NCBI GenBank assembly: GCA_020002185.1
Contig: CM034533.1
Coordinates: 35,879,179 to 35,943,178, forward strand
From: Paraescarpia echinospica
Lineage: Eukaryota > Annelida > Polychaeta > Sabellida > Siboglinidae
Direction of reading: 5' to 3'
DNA: 64,000 nt
The notes beneath the pieces were generated by a model that did no database searches, was not told the DNA's origin, and saw nothing but the letters and a program-made list of their open reading frames with translations. A program made the position numbers and the translations under genes. Each line of letters begins with the position of its first letter. Positions within the stretch are counted from its first letter, which is position 1. Below are positions 1 through 13,463 of this stretch, in pieces.

Positions 1-1945
1 TTGATCCCTTCTATTTCTGCCCATACAGCTGCTGTGTGGCAATACCCGGTTGTCCTCCATTCCCCTTGATCCCTTCTATTTCTTTCCATACAGCTGCTGT
101 GTGGCAATGCCCGGTTGTCCTCCATTCCCCTTGATCCCTTCTATTTCTGCCCATACAGCTGCTGTGTGGCAATACCTGGTTGTCCTCCATTCCCCTTGAT
201 CCCTTCTATTTCTTTCCATACAGCTGCTGTGTGGCAATGCCCGGTTGTCCTCCATTCCCCTTGATCCCTTCTATTTCTGCCCATACAGCTGCTGTGTGGC
301 AATACCCAGTTGTCCTCCATTCCCCTTGATCCCTTCTATTTCTTTCCATACAGCTGCTGTGTGGCAATGCCCGGTTGTCCTCCATTCCCTTTGATCCCTT
401 CTATTTCTTTCCATACAGCTGCTGTGTGGCAAAGCCCGGTTGTCCTCCATTCCCCTTGATCCCTTCTATTTCTGTCCATACAGCAGCTGTGTGGCAATAC
501 CTGGTTGTCCTCCATTCCCCTTGATCCCTTCTATTTCTGTCCATACAGCTGCTGTGTGGCAATGCCCGGTTGTCCTCCATTCCCCTTGATCCCTTCTATT
601 TCTGTCCATACAGCTGCTGTGTGGCAATACCTGGTTGTCCTCCATTCCCCTTGATCCCTTCTATTTCTGTCCATACAGCTGCTGTTTGGCAATACCTGGT
701 TGTCCTCCATTCCCCTTGATCCCTTCTATTTCTGTCCATACAGCTGCTGTGTGGCAATACCTAGTTGTCCTCCATTCCCCTTGATCCCTTCTATTTCTGT
801 CCATACAGCTGCTGTGTGGCAATGCCCGGTTGTCCTCCATTCCCCTTGATCCCTTCTATTTCTGTCCATACAGCTGCTGTGTGGCAATGCCCGGTTGTCC
901 TCCATTCCCCTTGATCCCTTCTATTTCTGTCCATACAGCTGCTGTGGCAATGCCCGGTTGTCCTCCATTCCCCTTGATCCCTTCTGGTTGTCCTTTCCTT
1001 GATCCCTTCTATACAGCTGCTGTGTGGCAATGCCCGGTTGTCCTCCATTCCCCTTGATCCCTTCTATTTCTGTCTACAGCTGCCATACAGCTGCTGTGTG
1101 GCAATGCCCGGTTGTCCTCCATTCCCCTTGATCCCTTCTATTTCTGTCCATACAGCTGCTGTGTGGCAATGCCCGGTTGTCCTCTATTCCCCTTGATCCC
1201 TTCTATTTCTGTCCATACAGCTGCTGTGTGGCAATGCCCGGTTGTCCTCCATTCCCCTTGATCCCTTCTATTTCTGTCCATACAGCTGCTGTGTGGCAAT
1301 GCCCGGTTGTCCTCCATTCCCCTTGATCCCTTCTATTTCTGTCCATACAGCTGCTGTGTGGCAATGCCCGGTTGTCCTCCATTCCCCTTGATCCCTTCTA
1401 TTTCTGTCCATACAGCTGCTGTGTGGCAATGCCCGGTTGTCCTCCATTCCCCTTGATCCCTTCTATTTCTGTCCATACAGCTGCTGTGTGGCAATGCCCG
1501 GTTGTCCTCCATTCCCCTTGATCCCTTCTATTTCTGTCCATACAGCTGCTGTGTGGCAATGCCCGGTTGTCCTCCATTCCCCTTGATCCCTTCTATTTCT
1601 GTCCATACAGCTGCTGTATGGCAATGCCCGGTTGTCCTCCATTCCCCTTGATCCCTTCTATTTCTGTCCATACAGCTGCTGTATGGCAATGCCTGGTTGT
1701 CCTCCATTCCCCTTGATCCCTTCTATTTCTGTCCATACAGCTGCTGTATGGCAATGCCTGGTTGTCCTCCATTCCCCTTGATCCCTTCTATTTCTGTCCA
1801 TACAGCTGCTGTATGGCAATGCCTGGTTGTCCTCCATTCCCCTTGATCCCTTCTATTTCTGTCCATACAGCTGCTGTATGGCAATGCCTGGTTGTCCTCC
1901 ATTCCCCTTGATCCCTTCTATTTCTGTCCATTCCCCTTGATCCCT
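1..1945. repeat. 65-bp minisatellite, about 30 units, cut by the window edge
   Basis: A 65-bp unit repeats from base 1 with fixed spacing (TTGATCCC at 1, 66, 131 and so on to 911, then 1128 to 1908). Units between 911 and 1128 carry small deletions and one partial unit. Units 1-6 alternate two variants (TCTGCCC and TCTTTCC), so that part is a 130-bp dimer. The last five complete units (1583-1907) share GTATGG in place of GTGTGG. The open frames inside are repeat translations. The array continues left of the window, so its full length is unknown. Confidence 0.97.
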
Positions 1946-1949
1946 CTTT

Positions 1950-2850
1950 GCTCCTATTGCTTTCACTACTTCTTCGTTCCACCATGTTTGGTTTTTTCAC
2001 TTCGAGGAATCTCCTTCCTTGCATATGTTCTGCCACATAGCTCCTCTGCGGATCCAATGAAAGCTTCCTTAAAGTGCTTCCACTCTTCCTCCACCGTTCC
2101 TATTGTTGGCCGCAATTTCTCATGCTCTGATGTCTCTCTGTCTCTATATGCTCTGGTTGTGTCCCCGTGCCATTTCCACCATTTAATGATCTTTCGCCCC
2201 ACACTTTTTGTCTCTCTCCTCTTCTGCATACGCACAATGAAAACGAGGGGCTTGTGTTGAGTAGTTACGTGTTCATCAGCAATGACCTTACCGTCCGTCA
2301 CTCGCCACATTTGCTGTTTCCTCACTATCAGCAGATCCAGCTCTGTTTTATGATGGCCACTCCTATAAGATTATTTGTGGCTTTCCCTCTTTTGGAAAAC
2401 ATTATCCATCCAGCCACAGTCAGCCCTTTTCGCATCACCAACTCTACTAACTCTCGGCCCTCTCTGTTCCTTGTACCTCATCCAAATCCTCCGACCGATT
2501 CCTCTTCTCCTGTCTCCTCTGTAGCCACGTCTGCATTGAAATCACTAGCTACGCACATCATCACATGCCCTTCCATAATTCCCATCATTCTCTCTACCTC
2601 TTCCCTGAAGGCCCTTTTCTCTGACTCTGTCCTTCCTGTTTGAAGTCCATACAATGACATAATGCAGACCAGCTGCTTCCTCACCATCAGCCATGCAACA
2701 ATTATCCTCCCTTGCCATCTCTACACTCTCACCACATCTCTACTGATCACCTACTATGCCTACACCATTACTCCTTATATCTCCTCCTGCATGTAGCATC
2801 TTATACCGTCCTGCCAGTGTCCTCGCCCGGTCTCCCTTCCTCTGGCGGCT
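1950..2850 (-). pseudogene. RTE-like non-LTR retrotransposon fragment, endonuclease region
   Basis: Read on the minus strand, this encodes the end of an AP-type endonuclease domain and the linker after it. Visible blocks are SLYGLQTGR, the D/N motif SDFNADV (usually GDFN), RNREGRELVELV, then KQQMWRVTDGKVIADE and VTTQHKPLVFIVRMQKR, followed by EEEWKHFKEAFIGSAEELC. These blocks are typical of RTE-like LINEs of invertebrates. The reading shifts frame at least once between 2325 and 2478, so it is not functional. It ends where the 65-bp minisatellite begins. The reverse transcriptase is missing, replaced by or lying beyond the array. Exact clade is inferred. Confidence 0.8.
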
Positions 2851-4600
2851 GTAGCTGAAAGCGAGAGTATGAAGCACAAACTGCATACTATACACCGCAG
2901 TACAGCACTAGGCGCATCACCCAGACATGTGTTCACCCACTGCTCTTTCTACCTCTATAATAAACAAAACAAAAGACGGCGCTTATTTGCCATAAACAAA
3001 TCTAACTTTTAAATACTCATTAGCGTCTTGGCGCTAAAGAAGTCTTTCCATTATTATAATTATTATTATTTGATGATTCCTCTGTGTTCAGTAAACAAGT
3101 TTAATAAATGTTTTCACTCATTTATTTATGCTAATTATGTTTATTTATGTTATCATTATTTAATAATATTTATCATTAAAGAAATGGGTTGGAAAGCAAG
3201 TCCTGCGACCGGAATTTGGTTAAAGGTTAAGAAGACCCGCTGGTGTAGACTGTACTTATATAAAAGTCTTCGTTTTTTTCTGAAACTAACGCGCCGTTTT
3301 AGCGGGAAGCTCAAACAAAAAAACACCCGATTTGTGGATGTTTATGGAGCATGGATTTATTTATGGATCATAGATCTTATATCATGTACTGGCATCAATA
3401 AAGTGTTAAATTACCAAAGCATGTATTTTCACAACCACTCAGTGACATAAATGCTACGCAATTGTTGAACCATCTATGACAATATCAAATGGTTGTTTAA
3501 TTCAGTCAAGTTAATAATGTGACTGTCACAATGTAACCGTCATAACTTTGAAGGCCGTCTATTATACCAAGCACGTTCCCAAATCACCAGGCGATAAACG
3601 CCTTCTGGGCCAGGGTTAAACTTGAATTGGTGTCAGAAACGGATATCAAAGTAATCTCTCTCGAGATTAGACATGACACATGAAAGCATAAGACATGCCT
3701 TCGACATAGAATTCCTGTGCGTAGAGCTGAACTGTTTGAATGTCTTTTCCACCCCTTGAATGCACGCATACTTGCCATTTTACGCGCTTTTGATTTCGTA
3801 AAAATCGTAATATTCCCTTGACGTTTGGCCAAACATCACACGAACTAGTCTTGATAGCACGTCCGTTTTTATGATTCGCAGGAAATTCTTGATTCAAAAC
3901 TATGTTTTGTGCTGTCTATCAATGCGATATTAATACGTGTCCCCTATGTCTCCCTCTACAACGGGGTGAAACTGACCTAGATACTGGTCCTCGATTTTTG
4001 TTGTCAATCTCCTTCCCTCTCTGCTACCGCGCTGCCGATTCAATCACTCGTCTCTGCTCCCTCATCTCTCGGTCTCAACTCCCTTCCCAAACCAACCGAA
4101 TATCTCTTTATACAATCCTCCCATCTCCTATCTAAGGATGGCCTCGCGGTAGCGAACAGTCTGGTCTTAGTGACCAATGTATGTTGTTAGTTTTGTGACA
4201 CGTTCTCCCGCAGGAAAAATACTTTGATTTTGTATCTGCATTCTGTCTTATTGCACACATGTTTTGGTAAAAATAAATGCATCTTTCTCAGTCGAGGTCT
4301 TTCTCTTCTTCTCCATCATCAAATATGAGGGCATCTTCTCCCTTCGTTAATATCTTCCGTTTTAAACTGAAATACCCGTGACTGTCAGGTAGACAATAGT
4401 TTGGTCTTCGTGATACGGGAATCGGACTACCAATCGATCTAGGTTAACAAGATTTTTTTAACAATCTCTTCGGAATTTGGTTACGTTTTTGTAGTAATTA
4501 TATTTCTTATTGGTGTTATTTTATACCGCCCAATGTTTTACGAATCAAAACTATATTCTCTATTGTAATACTTATGTTTAAACCTTTTCTATTTCATGCG
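2851..4600. other. Unannotated stretch
   Basis: AT-rich sequence. An open frame of 140 codons at 3028-3450 (+) is rich in Tyr, Phe and Lys and has no domain I recognise. I see no convincing exon, transposon end or RNA gene. Confidence 0.5.
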
Positions 4601-4605
4601 CTAAC

Positions 4606-4612
4606 GGGCACA

Positions 4613-4652
<40 letters not shown>

Positions 4653-4768
4653 TCCATCACCCCACCCTCCACACACAAACACACACACTCGCACGCACGT
4701 ACGTATATACATAAAACACACGCTCACACGCACGCACACAGAAACACACACACACACACACACACACC
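4606..4768. repeat. (CACG)n/(CA)n microsatellite
   Basis: GCAC tetranucleotides (4611-4650), then mixed CACA/CACG and a CA run up to about 4768. Open frames here are repeat translations. Confidence 0.95.
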
Positions 4769-5764
4769 TTACATGTGGGTAGGGGTGTGCAGCCGAAGGT
4801 CACATACCCCTACCCTTGATAACGGCATCCAATATCAAAAGTATACCCTTGTTCTAGGGAAAACATGTGAAAAACAGACCCTTGATCTAGGGAGCCTCGG
4901 TAAAAAACGACCTTTGAAGTCGGCACATCCACAGTACTGCTACTATAGGCAGTGCCCCCCCTCCCCGGGAGCGTTTGTGACTTTGTTAGGTTCTGTAGAT
5001 CTTGCAGAAGCTCTTTTGGACAATTAATCGACTTTTAGACTATTTAACCAGACAAATAATGTGGCAGCTGTCAGTGATTATGTTTCCTGGAGGCTGCCTG
5101 AGCTCAAGGAAGAGCTTGGCAGATGGAATGCAAAAAAAGTGGACAATAGGCCGAGCTGGTGAAACGGTACGTAGGCGATAATATAGGGATATACAGATTT
5201 GGCGCGTACTTTGATTGAACTGTTGTGTCGAAGTTGACTGGGTTTTTGGGAGGGCTATGGATAAACTGATACATTAACAATATCGGTATTTGAAAAATTA
5301 AATAAATACTATATATGCATATATACAATTGTTCTTTTGGTGTGAACATTAGCGGTTGTCCTCCCTAGAAACTAGAATCAGTATTCCACACTGTCATTGA
5401 CAGTAGTAATAGGTGTTCGCTTAAACCTTTAAATAATTGAAATTGGGCAAAAGTTGCCATTTTCTCCTTTCTTTTAACATGACCCGTTTTTTCACGATTT
5501 ATCTAAACCATAGTATATACAATGTATCATGATATACCATGTTATACCCTTGCCAAAACACCATGATATTTACCATGGCTTAAACCATGCTGCAACAATA
5601 TTTACCCCTGCCAAAACAACATGATATTTATGGTATACCATTATTTTTTTTCATAAGGGGAAGGTTGATGACCTTTCGACGATATGGCGGTCAATGGTGG
5701 ATCCCCCATAAGAATCTGACATGTAAGTACATAGACCACCTGGAGATTCACCGACCAAAACTTT
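4769..5764. other. Unannotated stretch with short palindromic ATGATA motifs
   Basis: No gene recognised. Around 5515-5640 two related copies of a motif containing CCATGATATTTACC and ATACCATG occur as partly inverted units, possibly a decayed inverted-repeat element. The 84-codon open frame at 4773-5027 has no recognisable family. Confidence 0.4.
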
Positions 5765-6592
5765 CACAGTATTTATGTTCTTGTAGGTGCTGACGGTTGA
5801 CTATTGTGCAATGTTCCTTTGGCTTCTTGACTGGAAACTCTGTTCCATATATTATCACTCTGGTTGTCTTAAAATCTTCCTTAAATCCAGATGGTTCATA
5901 GAACTTGACAAGATCTCGTGAAATCCAAAGTGGCCATTCTTTCCATTGAAGCTACATGAATTTTATCCGAGTATAAAAATATTGTAAACATTTTCCTCTG
6001 ATATATCAAAGAGACGGCTCAGTTCAAAGTTACTGTAATACTTTCTCAGCTTGATTAACACAAGAAAAAAACCTGTCCAGCACAGAAATGCTCTCACTCG
6101 CTGGGCCATTTATGTAAATGAGATGGTACGCTGCTTGTCCAAGAGTACGTAATATCCACATGAACTTTTGGTAATTCTCAAGACCTGTAAAACAATGCAA
6201 TCCAGCAGGATCATTCTTGAATTTGTCTGCTGAGAACGTGGGCAAGGGAACATTTGTAGCAGCATATGTGGTGTTGACAGGGGATGCATTGTAGGTCAGT
6301 GTCGTGGCAGACACAGCATTGGGATGATCGAAATTTTCCTGGATATCAACCTGCTCTCCAACATCTGGGATAACAGGACATGCTAATGCTGGTTTAGGAG
6401 TTAGTTGTGCGGTACCCAGCATCTTTCCGTCTCTCTTCAGGCGTCTCACAAGATAACATTTGTCCCCGTCGACTTCCACATCCTTCCACGTTCATCATCC
6501 CACATATCTTATCTGAGACCTGCTAGCTGAACTTGGGGAAACAATCCCACCACGATGTGAACACTGGGAACACAACATTGTGTTTTTGGCAT
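5765..6592 (-). pseudogene. THAP plus DDE transposase pseudogene (PIF-Harbinger/ISL2EU type)
   Basis: On the minus strand from 6592 the sequence opens like a THAP zinc-binding domain (MPKTQCCVP, then CSHRGG one frame away, so a frameshift breaks it early). A 149-codon frame at 6030-6479 then carries the conserved lead-in of DDE_Tnp_4 transposases (CFTGLENYQKFMWIL, then SVLDRFFSC). Below 6030 a stop and further shifts follow, but NFELSRLFDIS, WISRDLVKFYEP and the catalytic block read as IIYGTEFPVKKPK are visible, with Tyr at the place of the first catalytic Asp. Such enzymes cut and paste DNA with short target duplications. This copy is dead: shifted frames, stops, a lost Asp and no C-terminal half. 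Family assignment rests on motif recall. Confidence 0.72.
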
Positions 6593-6889
6593 GTTTTTTT
6601 GATGTAGCTTGAACAGCTGAGTGAACGATGCACAAAAACAAATATGGCGTTGTTGGACCGTGACGATAGTGCTGCCATCTCGCGAAATCAAACCAAACAC
6701 TCCACATTGACGAGACTCCCACTGCTTGCAGCTATAATGATATATATAAGCTGGTCCATGACATAACTTTAATCTTCTACAATTGTCCTTTAATATTAGT
6801 ATTCACGGTGCAAAAATCCTCGAAAGTGTTATCGTGTCAAAATCAATTATACTATGCGTAGTCATGAACGCTACGTAAGTAAATACAAT

Positions 6890-7120
6890 GATTGAACCCC
6901 GGTTCCATCCACGAGAGGGCGCTCGCCGTCAATTTACACACTGAATCTGTACAGGAATCGGATAGGAAAATGACGTCATCACTGAGTTATTGCCCATTCC
7001 GCATGCCGTTTCCGTACATTTATGGAATTCTAGCTAAACGCTTCCATCTAGATCAGTCGGATTTGCTGGAGATGGTCCAAGTAACGATGTCATCATCTGA
7101 TCCTGTTGTGGGACACTGAC
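6890..7120. repeat. Dispersed repeat, copy also at about 61330-61500
   Basis: The stretch with GGAATCGGATAGGAAA, then TTTCCGTACATTTATGGAAT, has a diverged counterpart at 61330-61500 (GGAATCGGACAGGAAA, then TTTCAGTACATATGGAAT) in the same order and orientation. It is probably part of an interspersed element of unknown type. No coding content recognised. Confidence 0.6.
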
Positions 7121-7179
7121 TTGCGGCAGTAGACAGTCATCATGACACAGATAACTAATACAACCCGGCGGCAGCTGTT

Positions 7180-7408
7180 TTGAAATTGTGACCCCGGGAT
7201 CCCCCGCCCTGGACCAATTTCGAAAAACAGCTAAATCTACGAACTCGCTAGATCACATTCAAAGTCAGCCCAGTACATGAAAAACTGACAGACGTAAGGG
7301 CCATTTAAAAATTGTGAGCACCAAAATCCCCACCCCGAGGACTAATTGCATAAAATATAAATCGACGAACCACCCCAATAGATCACATTAAAATGTCAGC
7401 CCCATTAA
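7180..7408. repeat. Two diverged copies of a roughly 128-bp direct repeat
   Basis: ATTGTGA, a CCCC-rich stretch, AAATC-GACGAAC and AGATCACATT recur in the same order starting at about 7182 and 7310. The second copy runs directly into the CAGG tract. Seen by eye; the identity was not computed. Confidence 0.6.
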
Positions 7409-7773
<365 letters not shown>

Positions 7774-7785
7774 TTGCCTGTTCAT

Positions 7786-7872
7786 AGATTTTCGCCTCTT
7801 ATCATATCAAGCTACAAGTGGTTCACCTTGTTTCCACGTACTCACGAAACCATCCGGACAAGAGGCGAAAGT
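7786..7872. repeat. Short inverted repeat beside the CAGG tract
   Basis: TTTCGCCTCTT near 7789 and AAGAGGCGAAAG near 7860 can pair as an 11-base stem with a loop of about 60 bases. Confidence 0.5.
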
Positions 7873-7939
7873 CAACAAAACAGCGATTTATTGATATATT
7901 AAGAACAAATATACCGAATACGTTCTCATTTATTGTTTA

Positions 7940-8400
7940 CTTGCCACCTCTTTTAAATGTGGTATTCCTTGTGAGGCACTCATAGATACAATAATTATTC
8001 TCGTTTCTTGCACTTTTAACACAAGACATGTTTTGCATATTTTCATTTCTGTATTATAATAGTCTCTTTTCATCGTTTTCGTCTTTAGCATTTTGACGCC
8101 CAATTTCTACTCATTAAGTAATACAGTAAACTCCGTTTTATGTTTCGAGCTACTGACAGCGTTTCGTTTTCTTCTTTTTACTGTGATATTCCTTGTGAGA
8201 TGTACAATTATTCTCGTTTCTTACACTGAAGGCATTTTAACACATCACACCTTTTGTATATTTTCAATTCTGTATTCTCTTTACCACGTTTTCGTCTTTA
8301 GCATGTTGACGCTTACTGTTTATCAGTAAGTAATAACGTTAACTCAGTCTTATGTCTCAAGTACCTGTCAGCGTTTTCATTTTCTTCGTTTTATGTGTCT
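7940..8400. repeat. Tandem duplication, unit about 215-226 bp, two copies
   Basis: TATTCCTTGTGAG at about 7962 and 8188, ATTATTCTCGTTTCTT in both halves, and CGTTTTCGTCTTTAGCAT at about 8073 and 8287 show two diverged head-to-tail copies. No coding content recognised. Confidence 0.85.
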
Positions 8401-9064
8401 GGAACGATCGTGTTTCTCTGGTCTTAAGTTAATACACGTAATTTCGTCTGAGACGACCTGAATTCAGAAACGTGTTGTTTCTTTCTTTTTTGTACGTCCC
8501 GTTAAAAACTTTAATCAGTTGTTTGTCTCGTTGTTGGCATCCTTACGTCTACACCCGAGTCGTGGCCACGCAGTGTCCGGAGAGCCGAGTGTGCGGCACG
8601 AGGCGAGCCGCGACGGGAGACATGACTTATTCGAGGGCACCAAGCAAGGTGCGGCAATAAACCCAGCTTGCAACGGTCGAAAATAGCAACGTTATTAGAT
8701 TAACCTTTTTCGCCGCAACTCACGTTACAAATAAACACATTTCCTCGCTATTTGGAGATCATACCGCTTCGCATGAAATTATCTTTGATGTTGTATTTCA
8801 AGTAGACACCCGACGATCTACGAGAGTTTCTTTTGCGTAATTTCCCTTCCTCTCGCTGCTGCTGCTGCAGTTCTTTGACATCCTCTCACAACTCAGACAC
8901 CGAGAGAGTTTGCAAGCGGTTGCCTTTATTGGACTTGTAGCAAGGTGGTAGATAACCAGGACACGACTCTCCATATGTGATTTTAACCATTGGTGAGAAC
9001 TGCCACCACTGGGCGAGTGTATCACGCACGACAGGTCATTGTTACTCGTGATGCTTTGGTGCAG
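8401..9064. other. Unannotated stretch
   Basis: A CpG-containing patch lies at 8540-8650. Small open frames on both strands carry no family I know. No splice-consistent exon found. Confidence 0.4.
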
Positions 9065-9215
9065 AGTCATGCTGGACTGAGACCACACCTTTCGAGTAGT
9101 CGCACCTATTCTCTGGAATGCGCTGTTACTGCCAGCCACGTCTTTTGGTTCTGTGACGGCCACCTGTTCCGGGAAGAATACTGCTGCTTGAACAATTGGC
9201 ATTTTAAGGACGAAC
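9065..9215 (+). pseudogene. L2-like LINE remnant, C-terminal end
   Basis: One plus-strand frame reads TFRVVAPILWNALLLP, the conserved block near the C-terminus of L2-like reverse transcriptase proteins (usually FSVVAPRLWNSLP). About 50 codons later a stop follows. No other part of the element is visible, so this is a short relic. Confidence 0.6.
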
Positions 9216-9890
9216 ATTACCTTCATAATTATGTAATAGTTGTTAATCTTAACGAAGTTAATTTTATTATATTGTAGTTTTTATGTAACTAATAATAACA
9301 TTTACACGGAGGTAGATATCTTTTTTTATAAATGACATAGATTTCATTAGTTTACATTTAAATGAATTTATATTAGTTGTTTAGCACTGTGTGTGCATAC
9401 AGTCACTATATATTGTTATGTCTTTATGTCTTATCTTTCACATATTTGTTAAATAGACATATCGTGTGGACTGTTTCAGATTTATTCCATGATTTTTAAG
9501 TAAAGAGCTTTGAACTACCAAGGAAATGCGCTTTATAAAATAAATCTAGTCTATTATTCTATCATTATTTATTGTTCTAAGTTACCGTGTCTTTCACACC
9601 TGACACTGCGTCCTAGTACGGAATTGGCCGCATTTACAAGTTTTGTATTATTCCCTCTTTTTGGTTGGAACAAAGAGAGGATTATAGTAAGTTATCCTAG
9701 AGATGATGCAAAAAGGGCGTTTTAAATAAACAAATAAACAAGCTTAGCAATGGAAGATGCTACTTAGCACTACTGTTTCTTCGCCGCGATTACTGTCTGA
9801 GGCGCATTACCTTACCATATCTGGTCAAAGTTGGTAATTCCTTTAATAAATATAGTGGGTTTTAATAATAAACGTCAGCGTATTATTCAA
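9216..9890. other. Unannotated AT-rich stretch
   Basis: No gene, repeat or element recognised. It may hold the decayed 3' region of the LINE relic before it. Confidence 0.4.
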
Positions 9891-9899
9891 TTTGCTAGA

Positions 9900-10150
9900 A
9901 GCAAACTCATAGGATGGGGTTCGATGGGTGCATACGCACCCCTCCCGCTAACGCAAGAGTTCTGCTCGAGTGAAAAAAGTTCCAGTTCCGAGGTTTTGGG
10001 GGGGGGGTGCAGTTTGTGATTTTTGGTGCTTGAAGAGGGATGTAGTTGAAGGTTGTGGGGGAGCTTCGGTGTGGATGCAAGTGGAGTTTTTTGTGAGATT
10101 CAAGAGGGTGCAGTTGGAGTATCTTTGTGAGCATCAGCCCCCCAAATAAT
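9900..10150. repeat. Dispersed G-rich repeat, copy also at 31420-31545
   Basis: G-runs with GGTGCAGTT, then TGAGCATCAGCCCCCCAAATA and TCACCAC correspond in order to a copy at 31420-31545 (GGTGCAGTTG, GAGAGCCTCAGCCCC, TTCACCAC). Likely an interspersed element of unknown class. The runs of nine or more G could form quadruplex structures. Confidence 0.6.
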
Positions 10151-10413
10151 CACCACTCTTGACCTAGTGTGACGTCACTTAAGCGCTGCAGCTCCTTCAG
10201 TAGATACGCCGCGAGATAGGAGGTCATGACGGCTGTCACGGGGTAATTACTCCAGTAGACACGCCGGAAGTCTTGCTGTGGATGGACGATTGCCCTCTGC
10301 ATGTCGTCTACAGCCGCGGGTGCCCTGGGTGGCTCGTTCCACCAGGGAGCTACTGAAGGACGATTAGGTAACGTGTTTCCGCGTTTCAGATCAAAATGCC
10401 ATATTTTGGTTAT
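10150..10413 (-). other. Open frame of 87 codons, possible exon, unrecognised
   Basis: On the minus strand an uninterrupted frame runs from a stop at 10416-10414 to the TGA at 10152-10150. Its first Met is about 45 codons from the TGA. It is more GC-rich than its surroundings and reads like protein (VAPWWNEPPRAP, then DFRRVYWSNYPVTAVM, then SYLAAYLLKELQRL). I do not recognise the family. A CTGTAG acceptor-like site precedes ACGACATGCAG inside it. It could be an exon, a transposon fragment or chance. Confidence 0.25.
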
Positions 10414-10680
10414 CTAGACTGGCAACTGACAAAATCGATACGTAACATTTTAAAATTCGTCATCTAGGAGCTGACGGCAACATCACAAGGCGATGTCTGT
10501 TTAATTAGCATAGTATTTAGTCAATTCTGGAAATTATTATTGTTTATTAATTTGCATTATTGTCTTATACACGTACTGCGCATGTATGAATGAATAAGAC
10601 GCCATGCCACCAGACCACTGCACTCTCCACGGTGTTCCAAAGGCATCACAGAGCTGGTGCCCACAAAAGTACTCTACAAA
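10414..10680. other. Unannotated stretch
   Basis: Nothing recognised. Confidence 0.4.
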
Positions 10681-11415
<735 letters not shown>

Positions 11416-11419
11416 TGCA

Positions 11420-13422
11420 GCTGTCAGTAGGTAGCTTTTTATCCACCTTTGGAGGAAAACAATCTGCCAACATATTTTTTAAGATTTGTCACGTGATTAC
11501 ATCACATGATCACTGACATTCAGGGTTCCTTACTATAACTAAATCAGACGACTCAGTTGCACGCTGTACAATCGTTTCTGGCAAAGGATGCATACTTATT
11601 TGTACATATTTTGAGATATTCTAGGCGTAAACATTTTCTAATGTGATATGATTTGTTTATGAAATACGCGGTGCTTTAATTTTCTTTCATTGTTTGTGCA
11701 TGTGCGATTGCGTCGTAATACTACAACAACTGCCTACTTACTAACTAAATAACTAATATGCTTACTAACTTACTTAACTTTAAAGTCTACGTCACTCATC
11801 TAGCGTATGCGAGATTAGTCTCACTGAATATGTGGACCACTTCACTAAGTTAATGGGCTCATAAGAAAAATCCATCATTATACAGATTCCGTTGTTATAT
11901 TTAAGGAGGTTTTTCAGAATGCAAAAATCCGCCGCCGTAACTCTGACAACACTTTCTCCGTGACACACCGGCGAAAGTACCTCGATGGCGCACCCTGGTG
12001 TCGACAGATTTCAGTATACGAGATCGCTGTTACGGAGCGAAATCGATTTTAAAGAACAAAAATCGGACTTATGAGCTCTTAAGAATATTGGTGGAATTGT
12101 TCCCTGGAGTCCTTCTCACGAGACTCTCGCAGAGTTGCCTTAAGGCGACCACTCGGGCTTCCAGAGTAGAACTGGCTACGCCATCATGGCACATACCATG
12201 ATCTGCCAGACGAAGATGACGTTGTCCCATGAACACGAGGAACTTCAAATACCAACAAGTCGACGCGCATACAAAACGGCACTCGGTATTTTAAAATGTC
12301 AACATAAACAGTGTGTTGGTATTCCTGCAACACTTCGGTATGTTTACTTTGGGAAAGAAACGGAAATACTTGTGTTGTAAATAGTTAGTGCGCGCGTGTG
12401 CCGTCATTAGAAAACATTGTTAGCAGTAGAACGTGAGTTCAGGGGAACGCAAACGCAGCAAGTCTACTATTTCGGTCGACAATGCAAAAACGGTCGGTAC
12501 AGTATATTGGGTTAATCTCTGCACATTACAACCTTCGGTAGAAACGGGGCCCACCATGTACACAGGCATCCTCTCAAGTCACTAATCCTCGAAGTTTGCC
12601 AAACATGATCTTGTCATACGCGAGGGAACCACGCTTCTGTTTGAACAAGATGTATGTATCTACATTTGGCGGTGGAAAGTGCTTAGCCAAATACAGAAAA
12701 CGACATATTGGTCACCGCAATCCAACATATGAACAAATTTCGTCTTATCACGTGCTTTGTTTGACACCATTGCCAACTGTTCACAATGTTCCTTTAGAGT
12801 GCGCACGAATACTCGCTGATATCCATGTCCAAGCGTTGCAATTTAATTATATAGGTATGTGACTGTGCATTTTCTTGAAAGATTTGCAGTACATATACCA
12901 ACAATTGTTGCTAATATGCTGGCGAAGTTCTAGACGAACTGTAGTTACATATCACGAAAACATCCTACCATAAACACAATCTGATATCCATGCACCTCAC
13001 TGTTCAGTAAACAATATTTTCTTCACATGATATAAACAAGAAAAGAGCATAGACAAAAACTGCAATTCACGGAGGCTTTACGTACGTACTCGACACGTCG
13101 TGAGACATGTTTATAAAAAGTGTGGTTGTACTAACCGCTTCCTGACAAACATCAAATAATTCACGAACGGCATGGCGGGCAGAATCCATGTAGACGGAAC
13201 ACATACTGACTCACCTGGCACATCAAACACAGTGGAATAAGGCTTTGTACTGCCACAAACATACTCTCCCTGTTAATGACTGTAGACGAAGCAGCGAAAC
13301 GTTTGGCTGCTTGCATGCTGATATATACCAGCAGTCTCACACATTTCAGTTCATAAAGTTAAATTTTAATGGCTAAACCATTGGAGATTGTGCATGATGT
13401 GTAAAAATAATACAGAATCCTT
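11420..13422. other. Unannotated 2-kb stretch
   Basis: No gene or element recognised. Short frames at 11998-12201, 12186-12380 and 12596-12862 (+) have no known domain and no supporting splice sites that I could find. Confidence 0.4.
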
Positions 13423-13424
13423 AT

Positions 13425-13425
13425 A

Positions 13426-13461
<36 letters not shown>
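13425..13461. repeat. (TA)n microsatellite
   Basis: About 18 TA dinucleotides. Confidence 0.97.

Positions 13462-13463
<2 letters not shown>

Noticed and set aside
1..1945. CRISPR array
   Set aside because: Units are contiguous with no unique spacers, and the setting is eukaryotic.
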